Below are positions 1-11,560 of a stretch of DNA of 64,000 nt, piece after piece; position 1 is the first letter of the stretch; the number at the start of each line of letters is the position of its first letter. The stretch is from assembly GCA_963932465.1 (NCBI GenBank), contig OZ010788.1, positions 675,636,484-675,700,483 of the forward strand, written 5' to 3'. Under the pieces are notes generated by a model. The model searched no databases, was not told the DNA's origin, and saw only the letters and a list, made by a program, of their open reading frames with translations. Position numbers and translations under genes: made by a program. This DNA comes from Maratus speciosus. Taxonomy: Eukaryota; Arthropoda; Arachnida; Araneae; Salticidae.

Positions 1-756
1 CTCTTAAAATAATTCTTCGATTTGAAAACTGTCTGCATCAGCGTGTTTATCAAACATTTCTGTATAAAACCACTGATTTTCATATTTTTGTATGCATTAT
101 TTTTCTGAATATTAACGAAGAAAGACCTCCGGTCACAAAAAATTCAAAACCGGCGGCGGCGGCGGCGGCGGTGACAGCGGTAGTTACTTTTTTTTAGAAT
201 AGAGAGAAGAGATATAAAAAAATAATGGAAAACTTTGTTGCAAATAAAAATGCATTTTTTCGTCTACAGTCTTGCACAGCACGGCTTAAATTCGGCTTTG
301 AAAAACACTACGTAGACACTATGTACGATGCTAACGAAATATAAACAAAACGTTTTCTGCTTATCTAAAAGACAATCTTGATCAGAAAGCTGATTCGCTG
401 AATGCACACGTCATCGTAAAATGAACCAATGGCATTGCCATTCATACATCGATCAAACGATCTGTCTCTACAAAAAGATTCTTTCTGAATTTTGATTTGT
501 TGAATGTGTCGACGGGTTATGTGACTGTAAATTAAGCACTGAAAATCGTCACTGTGGTTGTTGCCAAATGGTAGGCTATAAATTCAGCCTCATTTTCGCG
601 CCATGTAAGACTTACCTTTGTTTCCCTCTAAAATTTTATTACAGTTTTGACGCTTTATTTAGGATAACTTAATAAAATTTTTCCGAAGTTCTTAAATTCC
701 AAGTTTTGTTTGTTATCTTACACCCTGGCTGGGGAAAGATGATCAAAATTATCTCC
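1..756. other. No gene recognised
   Basis: Unannotated AT-rich sequence containing a short CGG microsatellite. A TATAAA near 577 has no supporting downstream gene. No splice-bounded open frame is apparent on either strand. Confidence 0.5.
151..171. repeat. CGG trinucleotide microsatellite
   Basis: Seven tandem CGG/GGC units, conspicuous in otherwise AT-rich sequence. Confidence 0.95.
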
Positions 757-1733
757 TTTTTTACTTTCTTCTATCTTTACAAGAAGAAAGTATTGAATTC
801 GTGAAAAATTTCGACTTCCGGTTTTCGACGGATTTATACGTTTTAGAATGCCCAGAACATGATTTGATGGTTTTTAGAAAATGTCTGTCAGTGAGTCTGT
901 CTGTCACTTTGTCACTCTGTGAGTCTGTATGTGACAAAAATTTTGTAGGTGCTCTATCTCAAGAACTAATGCACGGAATTTCACAAAACTTTATATTTAG
1001 TTAGACCTTGATATAGACTGGACCTGATTAGTTTTTGGTGAAAATCGCCTAACAGGTGGCGCTGCTATGCGGCATTTTTCACGATTTCTGCAATAGCTAT
1101 ACCTCAAGAACTACTGCACGGATTTTCATAAAACTTCAGATTCAGTGAGTCCAGAATCTAGTTTGGTGCTGATTACTTTTTTGTAAAAATCGCCCAACAG
1201 GTGGCGCTGCTATGCTGCATTATTCATGATTATCGCAATAGCTCTAACTCAAGAAAAAAATGCACGAATTTTCATCAAACTTCAGATTTAGTGAGTCCCT
1301 GATATAAATTACAGCTGTTTAATTTTTGGTGTAAATCGCTCAACAGGTGGCGCTGCTATGCTGCATTTTTTGCGATTTCCGCAATAGCTTTATCTCAAGC
1401 ACTAACGCTTAGATTTTCAACAAACTTCAGATTCAGGTATCCTTGATACCTGACTTTGATATCATTTAGTGCCATTGTATACCTTGATATCATTTAGTGC
1501 TGTTTAATTTTTGGTGTAAATCGCTCAACAGGTGGCGCTGCTATGCTACATTTTTAAGAATTTCCGCTATAGCTCTATCTCAAGCACTAAGGCACGAATT
1601 TTCATCAAACTTCAAATTCAGATATACTTTGATATGAATGGGTGCTAAATTCATGTCATTTCTTGGACTATTTAATGATTTAATGGACGTCATTTATATA
1701 GAAGAAAGTTTTGTGATGGCCACAACATACTAG
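757..1733 (+). mobile_element. Helitron/HINE-like non-autonomous element, copy 1
   Basis: One of four copies of a family that begins with TTTACTTTCTTCTATCTTT and ends with AGAAGAAAGTTTTGTGATGG followed by CTAG|T. The two ends carry subterminal inverted repeats (TTTCTTCTAT and ATAGAAGAAA). Near the 3' end TTGTG and CACAA form a hairpin eight bases before CTAG. The centre is a tandem array of about 145-bp units marked by AACAGGTGGCGCTGCTATG at 1051, 1196, 1342 and 1527. The last interval is longer because of a short internal duplication. Subterminal inverted repeats, central tandem units and a 3' hairpin match Helentron-associated elements such as DINE-1. The CTAG|T end also fits a canonical Helitron. 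No coding capacity is seen. Confidence 0.6.
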
Positions 1734-2007
1734 TTTTTTTTTTATAATTCCGTGGTTTGTCCCTTTAAAGTTAAAATAGAAAATTTAAAATATTCATGGT
1801 ATCAGGCACGATAGGAACGAAGTTCTCGTGCAAATGTTAGTTCATAAATCCATTCACAGAAATTATCAAAAAAACTCTAGAACCTTAACGTCGTCATCTT
1901 ACCCAGCCTTCCTCTATGCTCAAGTTTTCTGTGATGTGTACTCTTTATTTGGATACGTTGCAAAATTATAGTGTGGCATCACCATCGTGACTTTACTGCA
2001 ACGTCAA

Positions 2008-3521
2008 CAGGGACGTAGCTACAAATATTCTTTCGGGTGGGGGGGGGGGGGAGGAATTAAAATATTTCCTAACTAACTTATAATTCAAAAATTTCCAAAC
2101 TTGAAACTAATTGCTTTATTTTCCAACTGAAATGATAGGGTCAATGTGTGTTTATGATAATGATACTTATACGTAAAAAATCCTTTCCAAAGAAAAATAC
2201 TGAAACTAAAAACATAAAAATTATAGGTATTGGTTCATTGAATGAAAGTTTAAGTACACCGCTTTCATTTAAATAATTAAAATCAAAACTAGATTCATTT
2301 CTATTTTCCTATCTTGGGATCATTGAGCATGAACATAATAAGATACCCAATTGCTAAATGAATAGTTAAGGCAGCAATTTTAAACAATACAGTAAATGTA
2401 AGATTTAAACCTAGAAAAATTGCATCTATTTAGAGAAACCCAGCATTAGTTTAAGGTTTGCAAGTTTTTGTCTTCTATTACGTCCGACTCATAATCACAC
2501 TTCATATGAAAATACCGTCATGTTATTTTGAACAAGGAACAAAGATTTGGTCGAAATAAAAGGAATAGATTAGAGACACTGTTGATGAACAACAGTAGGG
2601 AAATTCGGGTCTGGATAGTATGATATTGATATTTTCGTAGCACAGAAAAACACAATGAAAAACTGAGTCTGGCTGCTTTTTAACCATTTGGAAAAATGGT
2701 TATTGTCCTCGTCAGGGTAGGAAATCAAAAGCATATCTGAAGGTTTTTATGGGTTTAATCATCCTTTTATTAGTTTTCTGATGGGTCTATACAGTCATCT
2801 GTATTTCCCTTTACTTTCAACAGAGATGGACAACTGAGTGTTGCCACTATGACAAAAAAGTAATAAAAACTACAAAAAAAAAAATGAATAACTCAGAAAC
2901 AAATTGAGATACAGCTTTCAAACAAATTGCATTTAAAAGTACATATTTTTCTCTATCCGACGGTGTAAAAAGTAATATTGTCGGATGTTTAGAAGTTTAA
3001 GAAATAAATTTCATTTAACATTGGCCGTCAGATTTCTTGGAAATCGGACGATGGAAAAGCCTTTTCCCGAACAGCCAATGAAATGCTTGGATAATACGTA
3101 CGAGTCGCAGGCGATTTCTGTCGCTTGCAATTTTTACGTGTCATAACAATATTAATGTTTAATTCATGGCGTACGTCATGTAGGATCCACTCCGTACTAT
3201 TTTTTATGTCTTAAATTTTAGCCTTTGAAAAAATCATTTTCCAAAGGATCTTTGTAATTTGTTAAATTGCATTTTTTTTTCTTGTTGTTTCTTATTGTAT
3301 ACTTCTTTTGATAATTTAATTTGTTTACTATTACAGAACTCAGAAAGGCAGTCAGAAAAACAATAAAATTTTTTTATTTCTTTTCTATTTTTTTACTATT
3401 ATTTAAAAAAAAGAAAAAGTCTTTTAAAAATCTATAATTTCACAACTTTAAGCTCAATTTTCCCAAGTTCACATATATTGGAGGGGGAGGTTCCCCCCCC
3501 CCCCCCATCGCAACGCCTCTG
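2008..3521. mobile_element. hAT-like non-autonomous element with 8-bp TSD
   Basis: Imperfect terminal inverted repeats CAGGGACGTAGCTA at the left and the complement of CAGAGGCGTTGCGA at the right resemble the CAGTGGCGTA-type hAT ends. The flanks AACGTCAA (2000-2007) and AACATCAA (3522-3529) match at 7 of 8 bases, the duplication length of hAT elements. A G-run lies just inside the left end and a C-run just inside the right end, so they are subterminal inverted repeats. No transposase is visible in the 1.5-kb interior. Confidence 0.65.
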
Positions 3522-4033
3522 AACATCAAAGTGCTATCCGGGATTCACACTTTAATTTGACCGCATTGTTCATTTGCGTTTTCGAAAGAAGGGAGCCTCA
3601 ACGTTCCTTGCGTTACAAAAGGGGTGTGGTGCACACCGTCATCTTATAAATGATCTCAGAATATATATATATATATATATATAAATAACAGTTTGAGTAT
3701 CAAAAGGCCAAGTATTTTGAGAAAGAAAATGAAAATCGTCGAAGGTTTTCAAATGTAAAGAGAATTACCGGAAAGATGACCGACAAGTTTATATTGAGCT
3801 GTTACAACATTTCTCTCTTTTTCTTCGCACCGCAAAGAACAACTCTTCCTGTCTGAAACTTGGTTTCATTTTCCTGTTTCTTTAAAAGCGTTTTGGTAGT
3901 GTACGCGTGTTCATTTTATTTTATTTTATTTTACTTATTTATTTATTTATTTATTTTGTTTCATTTATTTGACTACCGCTTTGAAACACGCGATAATTTG
4001 TATGCAAAAATTAATGTGGGTCATTATTCATAA
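3522..4033. other. Spacer with microsatellites
   Basis: No gene seen. It holds an (AT)n run at about 3659-3682 and a degenerate TTTA/TTTTA array at about 3917-3957. Part of it (about 3760-3960) resembles 23370-23510, so it is probably also an old dispersed repeat. Confidence 0.5.
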
Positions 4034-4781
4034 TTTTTACTTTCTTCTATCTTTACAAGAAGAAAGTATTGGATTCGTAAAAATTTTCGACGGATTTAAA
4101 TGTTTTAGGGGTCAGAGATTCCGAAAAACATGTTTTTACAAAATGTCTGTCTGTAAGTCTGTGAGTCTGTCTGTCTGTATGTGACACACATTTTGAGGGC
4201 GCTCTATCTCAAGAACTAATGCACGGAATTTAATAAAAAATTATATTCAGCAAGTCCCTGATATAAATGGATGCTGATTAGTTTTTGGTGCAAATCGCTC
4301 AACAGGTGGCGCTGCTATGGAGCATTTTTTACGATTTCCACAATAGCTCAATCTCCAAAACTAATGCATGGATTTTCATCAAATTTCAGATTCAGCTAGT
4401 CCTTGACATTTTGGTGTAAATCGCTCAACAGATGGCGCTGCTATGTAGCATTTTTCAGAATTTCCTCTATAGCTCTATCTCAATAACTAATGCACGAATT
4501 TTCACCACACTTTAGATTCAGGTATACCTGGATATCGATGAGTGCTGTTTATGTTTTGGAGTAAATCGCTCAACAGGTGGCGCTGCTGTGCCACATTTTT
4601 CAGAATTTCCGCTATAGCTCTACTTCAAGAACTAATGCACGAATTTTCATCAAACTTCAAATCCAGATATACTTTGATAGGAATGGATGCTAAATGGATG
4701 CCATTTCTTGTACTATTTAAATGATTTAATTGACGGATTTATAGAAGAAAGTTTTGTGATGGTCACAACACAACATACTAG
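4034..4781 (+). mobile_element. Helitron/HINE-like element, copy 2
   Basis: Same family and orientation as the copy at 757-1733. It has the same start, three internal units (AACAGGTGGCGCTG-type motif at 4301, 4427 and 4572), the subterminal AGAAGAAAG, the TTGTG/CACAA hairpin and the CTAG|T end. It is shorter because it has fewer internal units. Confidence 0.6.
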
Positions 4782-5341
4782 TTTAAATATGAATTTATTA
4801 ATAACTTGCAGGTCTTCGACCACTTTTCTAGTCGGTTTTGCAAACGAAACTTGAAATAAATGAATGGGGCTTGTGAGATACAGTTTTCGGTAGCGTACAC
4901 CTACATAGGCTGTACCTGCTCTGGTCTCAAATCAAGTGAACCTTGAATTATTGTGGGGCTTTAGCCCCCCGTATGCTATTTCTTTCTCCCAGCTATTAAA
5001 GTGTCGTCTCCAAAAAATAACGTTCCATTGTATAAGCCAGCCGTAAAACAAAGCAGATGTTTCATTGCACTGTTAAATACTCTACTGCAATTTTTTTAAC
5101 TTCTAAGCATCGCACATTGTCAATTTTTAGACAAAAAAAAAGTACTTGTCAGTGCAATTTGTTTGAAAAGTGCATCTCAGTTTATTTTTGAGACATTAAT
5201 TTTTTTGCAGTTTATATTTAAAAAAAATTAATGTTGGCTATTCCATTTCTGTAGAAAGTAAAAGAAGAATAGTTGGAAAATAGTAATTATAACTTTTTGT
5301 TGCCGTTATTTAATGTCAACTGAATAAAAATGTCATTGAAA
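4782..5341. other. No gene recognised
   Basis: AT-rich sequence. The only local structure noticed is a small GGGGCTTTAGCCCC hairpin at about 4954. No coding signal. Confidence 0.5.
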
Positions 5342-5956
5342 TACACTGGTGTCCAAAATTAAGGACCAATCACAAAATGCTAATTTTCAAGTACGCGAAT
5401 ACTCAAAAGGAAATAATATACAGTCGGCTCTCATTAATTCGAAATCGGATAAATTGAATCTTCGCTTAATTCGAACTAAACATGAAGTCCCGAAATTTTC
5501 AATGGCATAATAACGCTAAAACTTTTCATTTATTCGAATTCATTTTCTCTTGACTTCGTTTAATTCGAACTAACGAGAATTCCATTTTTTCATTTTTTCT
5601 TACTTTTTCACGGACTTCAGATCCTTGAAATAACTTTCTTTCTTTCATTTTTGTCAGAATTATTCTGAACTAGTATAATACCATTTGATATCCTCTTTTT
5701 TAGTGCGCCCCACCCCGTCTGTCCATCAATGACACCTCCGCCCCTTCTTCCATTGTGTTTGTTCCTAATGCCTTCCACAGCATTTGACCCAGTGACATTC
5801 CGAGAAATTCACAGGGTGGACATCTGTTAAAGATAGGGGAAACCCGTTTTATCACTACATTCTATTTGCAGTGTGGGGGTCGAATTTTTTAGTCAATGGT
5901 TTTACTTGCTGCTAAAGTGTTTTTTGAGAAAGTAAAAGATTTTGTTTCTTTAAAAT

Positions 5957-7394
5957 ATGGCTCCACGTGGAAGTTATAAATCGTTAACTTTAGAAGCTAA
6001 AGTAGAAATTATTAAAAAGGTAGGATGTGGCCGATCTAAGACAGAAATTGCTGCAGAATATGGAATAAAAATAATACACTCTCTACTTACTTGAAAAATA
6101 AAGAATTCTTCCTGAAATCATGGGAAAAGGAAAGATTTGATAAAGGATGAAAACGTATGAGAACAGCAGCCGATGAGGATTTAGAGGAAGCTTTACTGTT
6201 ATGGACAAAGGATGCATTGGCAAGAAATGTACCTTTGAGTGGACCTATATTGGCAGCTAAAGCGAAAGAACTTGCACTACTCATGGGTATTAAAAATTTC
6301 AATTGCAGCGAAGGATGGCTGACACGTTTTAAGCACCGAAATAACATGGTACACAAAACTGTGTGTAGTGAAAGGGGTGCTGTAGACCTCGCTGCTTGCA
6401 ATGAATTCTGCGAAAAGCTACCCGAACTTATTTCTACTCATGCAATGAAAGACGTGATTAATGCCGATGAAACAGGGTTGTTTTATAGACTTCTTCCTAA
6501 TAAGACTTTAACATTTAAAGGTGAAACGCGCACAAGTGATAAACTTAGAAAAGACAGGATAACTGTGATGGTAGGTGCCAATATGGATGGAAATGAGAAG
6601 TTAGAATTGCTAGTTATTGGTAAATCAACTAATCCACGTAGCTTCAAAGGAATGAAAACACTGCCTGTTGATTACGTGGCAAATGCCAAAGCCTGGATGA
6701 CGAGTGAAATCTGTACCAGTTGGTTAAAAGAACTGGATAAAAAATTTTCTCGTGAAAACGGAAAAATTCTATTGCTGCTAGATAATGTGCAGAGTCATTG
6801 TAAAAGGGTTCTAGACACATTTTATTTTCGGTTGATCTTAAAGAAAGCTACGACATAAAACTACTCACGGACATCAACGACTTATATGCGGCGTGGGACG
6901 CCGTACAACCCGAAACAATAGAAAAATGCTTTCGACATGCAGGATTTATCCATCCATCTAAAAAGAGTGGTTGTAATGCAAATGGTGAAAACGACAGACC
7001 TTTCGAAGAAATAGAATTTCCAAACTTTTCTGAAAAGATCCAGTGTGATATTACGTTCGCAGAGTATGTAGCAGCAGATAATAGTTTAGAAGTATCTGGA
7101 CACTTAACTGCAGAAGAAATTGTTGAAACAATTCACGAAAAATGTAATGAGGAGACGGAATCAGATTCTGGCGATTCTGCTACTATGTCCCAAGTGCTTT
7201 CCTTACCCACAGAAAAGTCAACTGCGCAATCAATTGAGTGTTTGCGTACATTTATCCTGATGCAGCCGTCATCGGACAAAGAACTCAACTGTTTGTTACA
7301 AATAGAAAAACTGGCTAAAAAGTCAAAAATGAATAGTAGCAAACAACAATTGATATTTTTTTTTTTCATAGAGATGATAAATAAGTGTAAATAA
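5957..7394 (+). pseudogene. Tigger transposase pseudogene
   Basis: Transposases of this family bind their terminal repeats through an N-terminal CENP-B-like helix-turn-helix and cut with a DDE/DDD catalytic core. ATG 5957 opens a CENP-B-type HTH (MAPRGSYKSLTLEAKVEII and onward). The frame shifts near 6075, and an in-frame TGA lies just before the open segment 6157-6858. That segment holds the second HTH and two catalytic-core motifs, NADETGLFY (first Asp) and LLLLDNVQSH (second Asp). Right after the second Asp the homology jumps to the C-terminal region (CFRHAGF, then an acidic tail), so the segment expected to carry the third Asp is missing. The C-terminus ends in QQLIFFFF near 7344-7367, a PIP-box-like motif. 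At least one frameshift, one stop and one internal deletion make it inactive. Confidence 0.9.
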
Positions 7395-7448
7395 TTTCTT
7401 AAATGTTCATCTAATTTCAGGTAAGAAAATTATACCCGTAAGGCATGG

Positions 7449-8874
7449 TAGAGGTCTGCACGGGCCCGGGCTTGGCCCGAGGCCCGTACCCGGCCCGGCT
7501 CGCGGGCCGGCGGAATGGAGGAGAATTTTCAAACGGGCCGGGCCGGCAGAATTAGGACAATTTTTTCAACGGGCCGGGCCGACAGACAAAATAAACGGGC
7601 TGGGCCGGGCCGGCAAAAAAATTGAACGGGCCTGAAGGGCCGGGCCCGGCCGATAAAAAAAATTAATCGGGCCTATCGGCCCTATATAAGAATTTGAGAG
7701 GAGCAGATAAAATACGAGGTCATTTCCAATGAATATAACTTTTTCGAGAAGTATAAATGTGCGTTACGAGCCGATGCGAGTTTAACAACATCAATACAGA
7801 AATGTAACATGTCCATCGTAGAGATCGGCATCGTACAGTTACATGATGCCTGATCGCGGGTTTAATTTTTTTCGGCAGACTTGTGCCGGTACGGAACTGG
7901 TCTTAATCGTTCTCAGGATGTGTAGGGCAGGCATTATGTTTTGTAAAAGTATTAATAGCGATAATGAACTTCTATTAACAGTATCTTTGGAAATGTACCT
8001 TAAGGTGGTTCTCATATTTACTGCTCAACAATGCGAAACTCTCAGACACATTTTCTGACTCATTTTTAACTATAAAGGCATAAAATTGACAGGCTAAGTA
8101 TTGAAGGCAATTGGGATCAAATAGCGTTTCCATTTTTCATAAATTACGTACAGAGATAACAGAGACTCTTGTCACGTGACTGTACGTTTTCTCCTTTCCT
8201 GTGCTATCGCTTCCGGAAATTCGATTCAAAACGCTAACTTTGGCAGTATTTTCTGAAAGATATATTACTTTTATCTAAAAAAAAAAAAACGGCATTTACA
8301 TGGTTTCTGAATAAGAATACCTGCCAATCTCATGCGTTTCCGAAAAGAAATGAATTCATAAATGTATCAAAATGTAGCTCCTTTGGATTTGAGAAAAGCC
8401 TTAAAAATGACAGAAATATTTTCACAAATCTACCTTTTATTATAAGCTTCAAAAGTTATCATGTTTTTTAACCCTTTATTCTAAACTACAATAATCTTTT
8501 AATGAACCCTTATTTAAATTTTGAAACGTCTGTAGAGACGTTGACTAAAACACTGTAAGTAATCGTTAACGTTTACTATTGTGTGTTTTCTATTTTGCGA
8601 ACACATAGTAATTTAAAATATACTGTAAAATGTGCCCATAAATATGCATGTAGTATTCATTAAAAGAATCTTAATTGTATGTCGAGAAAAAACGGAATTT
8701 TTTGTAGACATTTAGTCGGGCCGGGCCGGGTCTGTTTTCACTGATTTTTGTACGGGCCGGGCCGGGCCGAGAACGGTAAAAATGTAAACGGGCCGGGCTC
8801 GGGCCGAACTTTCAATTTTTACACCGGGCCGGGCCGGGCCCGGGCCTGGAAATTCCGGCCCGTGCAGACCTCTA
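7449..8874. mobile_element. Non-autonomous hAT element with GC-rich ends
   Basis: The ends TAGAGGTCTGCACGGGCC and GGCCCGTGCAGACCTCTA are perfect inverted repeats, flanked by the exact 8-bp duplication AGGCATGG (7441-7448 and 8875-8882), diagnostic of hAT. About 200 bp inside each end is packed with GGGCCGGGCC-type repeats while the interior is AT-rich. No transposase is visible. Its interior differs from the three related copies near 20.2, 39.0 and 58.2 kb. Confidence 0.9.
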
Positions 8875-9250
8875 AGGCATGGTGACGTCACAGCGACGTC
8901 GTTGTGAAGACACACTGTGATTTTGTGACCGTCGATGTGACGTCATAGTGACTAGAATGCGAGGTCGTTATGGCCGTTTTAGAGGCCGTTTGTGACGTCA
9001 CATTGTGACCACTCTGTGAAGTCACGGTGTGATAAATTTGTGAAAAGTGTGTCATTTGTGACTATTTTGGCATTAACTTTGTGACGAACTTGTGACGAAA
9101 GTGACAATGCTTTGAAATCACATTTTGACCAATTTGTGAAATATGTGTCATTTGTGACGAACTTGTCATAAACACTGTGATAATTTCAAACGAAAATCAA
9201 ATTTCAAATTAATTGCTTAAAAGGCGCAAAGGCTAACATAGTGAAAAAGA

Positions 9251-9321
9251 TTCCATGCTGGCACTCGAACCCGGGCCATCAGTATAGCGCACTGACATTC
9301 TACCGACTAAACCACATGGAA
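9251..9321 (-). tRNA. tRNA-like cloverleaf (probable SINE head or pseudo-tRNA)
   Basis: On the minus strand, acceptor TTCCATG pairs with CATGGAA, and anticodon stem TCAGT pairs with ACTGA around loop GCGCTAT. The T-loop TTCGAGT and a near-canonical B box GGTTCGAGTGCC are present. The T-stem is damaged (CCGGG against GCCAG). The loop would read anticodon GCT, but position 33 is C rather than T and the long arm expected of tRNA-Ser is absent, so a functional tRNA is unlikely. Confidence 0.35.
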
Positions 9322-9767
9322 CGATACCCGGCCTGGAAAATTTCTCACTATTACATGTTGACAAGGCTTCAAACGCAGCACAAGATGGAATATTTATCGT
9401 GAGCCACCGACATGGGGCAAACACGAAACTTAATTAAATCGAGCATCGATTGAAACTATATTAATACTTGGAAATTTTTCCAGAGAGAACCTTGCAAACA
9501 ATATTTCAAATGAAAATCAAATTTCAAACTAATTGCTTAATAGGCAATTTTAATTTTAAATTTGATTTTCATTTGAAATACTGTATGCAAGGCGAATGTT
9601 TCTCTCTGGAAAAAATTCCAAGTATTAATATAGTTTCAATCGATGCTGGATTTAATTAAGTTTCATGTTTGCCCCATGACGGTGGCTCACGATAAATATT
9701 CCATCTTGTACTGCGTTTGTAGCCTTGACAACATGTAATAGGGAGAAATTTTTCAGGCTGGGTATCG

Positions 9768-9838
9768 TTCCATGTGGTTTAGTCAGTAGAATGTCAGTGC
9801 GCTATACTGATGACCCGGGATCGAGTCCCGGCGTGGAA
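9768..9838 (+). tRNA. tRNA-like cloverleaf, mirror copy
   Basis: All four stems can be drawn in 71 nt. Acceptor TTCCATG pairs with CGTGGAA (one G-T pair), D stem GTTT with GAAT, anticodon stem TCAGT with ACTGA around GCGCTAT, and T stem CCGGG with CCCGG around ATCGAGT. It mirrors the minus-strand copy at 9251-9321. The non-canonical C33 and its place inside a repeat argue for a SINE head or pseudo-tRNA. Confidence 0.35.
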
Positions 9839-10379
9839 TATTTTTCATTATGTTGACCTTTGCGCCTTTTAAGCAATTAATTTGAAATTTGATTTTCATT
9901 TGAAATATTGTATGCAAGGCGAATGTTTCTCTCTGGAAAAATTTCCAAGTATTAATATTGTGATGATTCTTCTCATAAACACTATGATAATTTTAAAGTA
10001 AAGTTTTGTTTGAAATATAAAATCTTATCTTTTTACCGTACTTTTTAGCAAGATATCCCTATTTTGGAGTCCTATTCTTCTAAAATATTTTTAATTTTCC
10101 ATTTAAAAAACAATGTTTATCAACTGACATCTTTTTTTATTAAGTTCTAAGCTTGATCTTGAATTCAAGCTTAATATTAAGAATGTGTAAGCTTTTTAAT
10201 TTTTTGTGATTTGTCATTGCTTTACTAAATACGAACATGGAGTCTAACGGACATTAATACAACTGTTATTTATAGAAGGACATGATAAGCCCTATTTATT
10301 TAAATTTTTTATTCCCGTATATATTGTGTTTTGTGAATAAGAGCTAATTAGATTTGGTATGTTTTATAGGAAAAGACTG

Positions 10380-11560
10380 ATCTGGGAAATAGAAACAACA
10401 AGTAAGATATATCATGCGTTAAGCATAAATTATAAAACACTTTCCAACTCTTTCTGAATGTTTTAACAAGACATCGGGGGAAATAACGTAAAGAAGATAA
10501 CTAACTAAAAATGAAAACGCACAAAACATTTGAAAAACTGATTTCAGCAGTTACCATCCATAGCCAAATATGTTTTCCAATTCTTTTAAACAGTCCTGTA
10601 TTTGATCTGTAGATTGATATATATACTATATAATGGAAAAATTTAGTTTATCAAGGAAACGCATAACAGGTTGAAATTCTCTTTCAGCAATTTATACTAA
10701 TATATGGAAACATACTTAAGTAATTTTGTACAACCCTGTAGTTTACCTAGAACCTTTATTACACGCCACTATTTAGTTAAAATTTAATTCAAACTAAAAC
10801 ACTCTTAAAACTGTTGAAATCACATTTCCAGAAATTATAATTTATAGACGGCAACGTATCCAATTCTTTGCGTGACCCTGTATATCATTTTATCTATATT
10901 CTACAAACATTTCTTAGTAAATTAAATACAGTGCAGTGTAAACTGCATAACTTATTTAAAAACCACCTTTAAGCAATACCCAGTAGCCCTTACGAATACT
11001 TTTGTATAGTCCTGTATATGAATTATAGCATATATATATATACCATATACTATGCATAAATGTAGTGGATCATAAAAGCGCATATCATAATTAAAAATAC
11101 ATTTCCAGCAATCATTGCTAATGAACAGTACTTCAAATACAATATAGTATCTGAAATATTTTGTGTGTCCCTGTAAATGCTATATACACTTCGTATTATA
11201 CATGAAATAATTCATAGTATGTAAACCTCAACGACCTATATCAATTTCAATATATATCAAATAGATTAACATAAATATAGTACGCCGCAAACAATTCCCT
11301 CCATCCCTATATCATTATGTATTGGAATTCCTTTTTTAGACCTGTAAATAAACAATAACTATTCTCTGCATTGCATATTGTACGGAATGCACATTTTAGT
11401 GCGCTTCATAAATGCATATCAATTTTATTCTGTTTGAAAGCGTGTAAAATCATTAAAAATCATTTGAAACGATTTTTTCCCCACAGGCCGTAATGTAATG
11501 GAATACTTTTGACTGCCCCTGTAAATGAACTAAACATACTACAAACTTCATTACAAATAG
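10380..11560. repeat. Degenerate ~140-175 bp tandem array
   Basis: A CCTGTA box recurs ending at 10600, 10740, 10882, 11016, 11175, 11346 and 11523, giving intervals of 140, 142, 134, 159, 171 and 177. It is often preceded by TTCCAGCAA- or TTTCAGCAA-like sequence about 60-100 bases upstream. The units are strongly diverged and AT-rich. No coding potential. Confidence 0.55.

Larger units (their letters stand above)
9184..9960. repeat. Palindromic tRNA-SINE-like repeat
   Basis: 9184 to about 9540 is largely the reverse complement of about 9545-9885. Each arm carries a tRNA-like cloverleaf plus shared sequence such as CACGATAAATATTCCATCTT. A third partial copy of the outer segment (GCGAATGTTTCTCTCTGGAA) follows at about 9880-9960. 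The tRNA-derived head suggests a SINE, but no poly-A or other tail was recognised. Confidence 0.6.

Noticed and set aside
565..600. TATA-box promoter (GGCTATAAATTC)
   Set aside because: No downstream exon, initiator or coding frame supports it; such motifs are expected by chance in AT-rich DNA.
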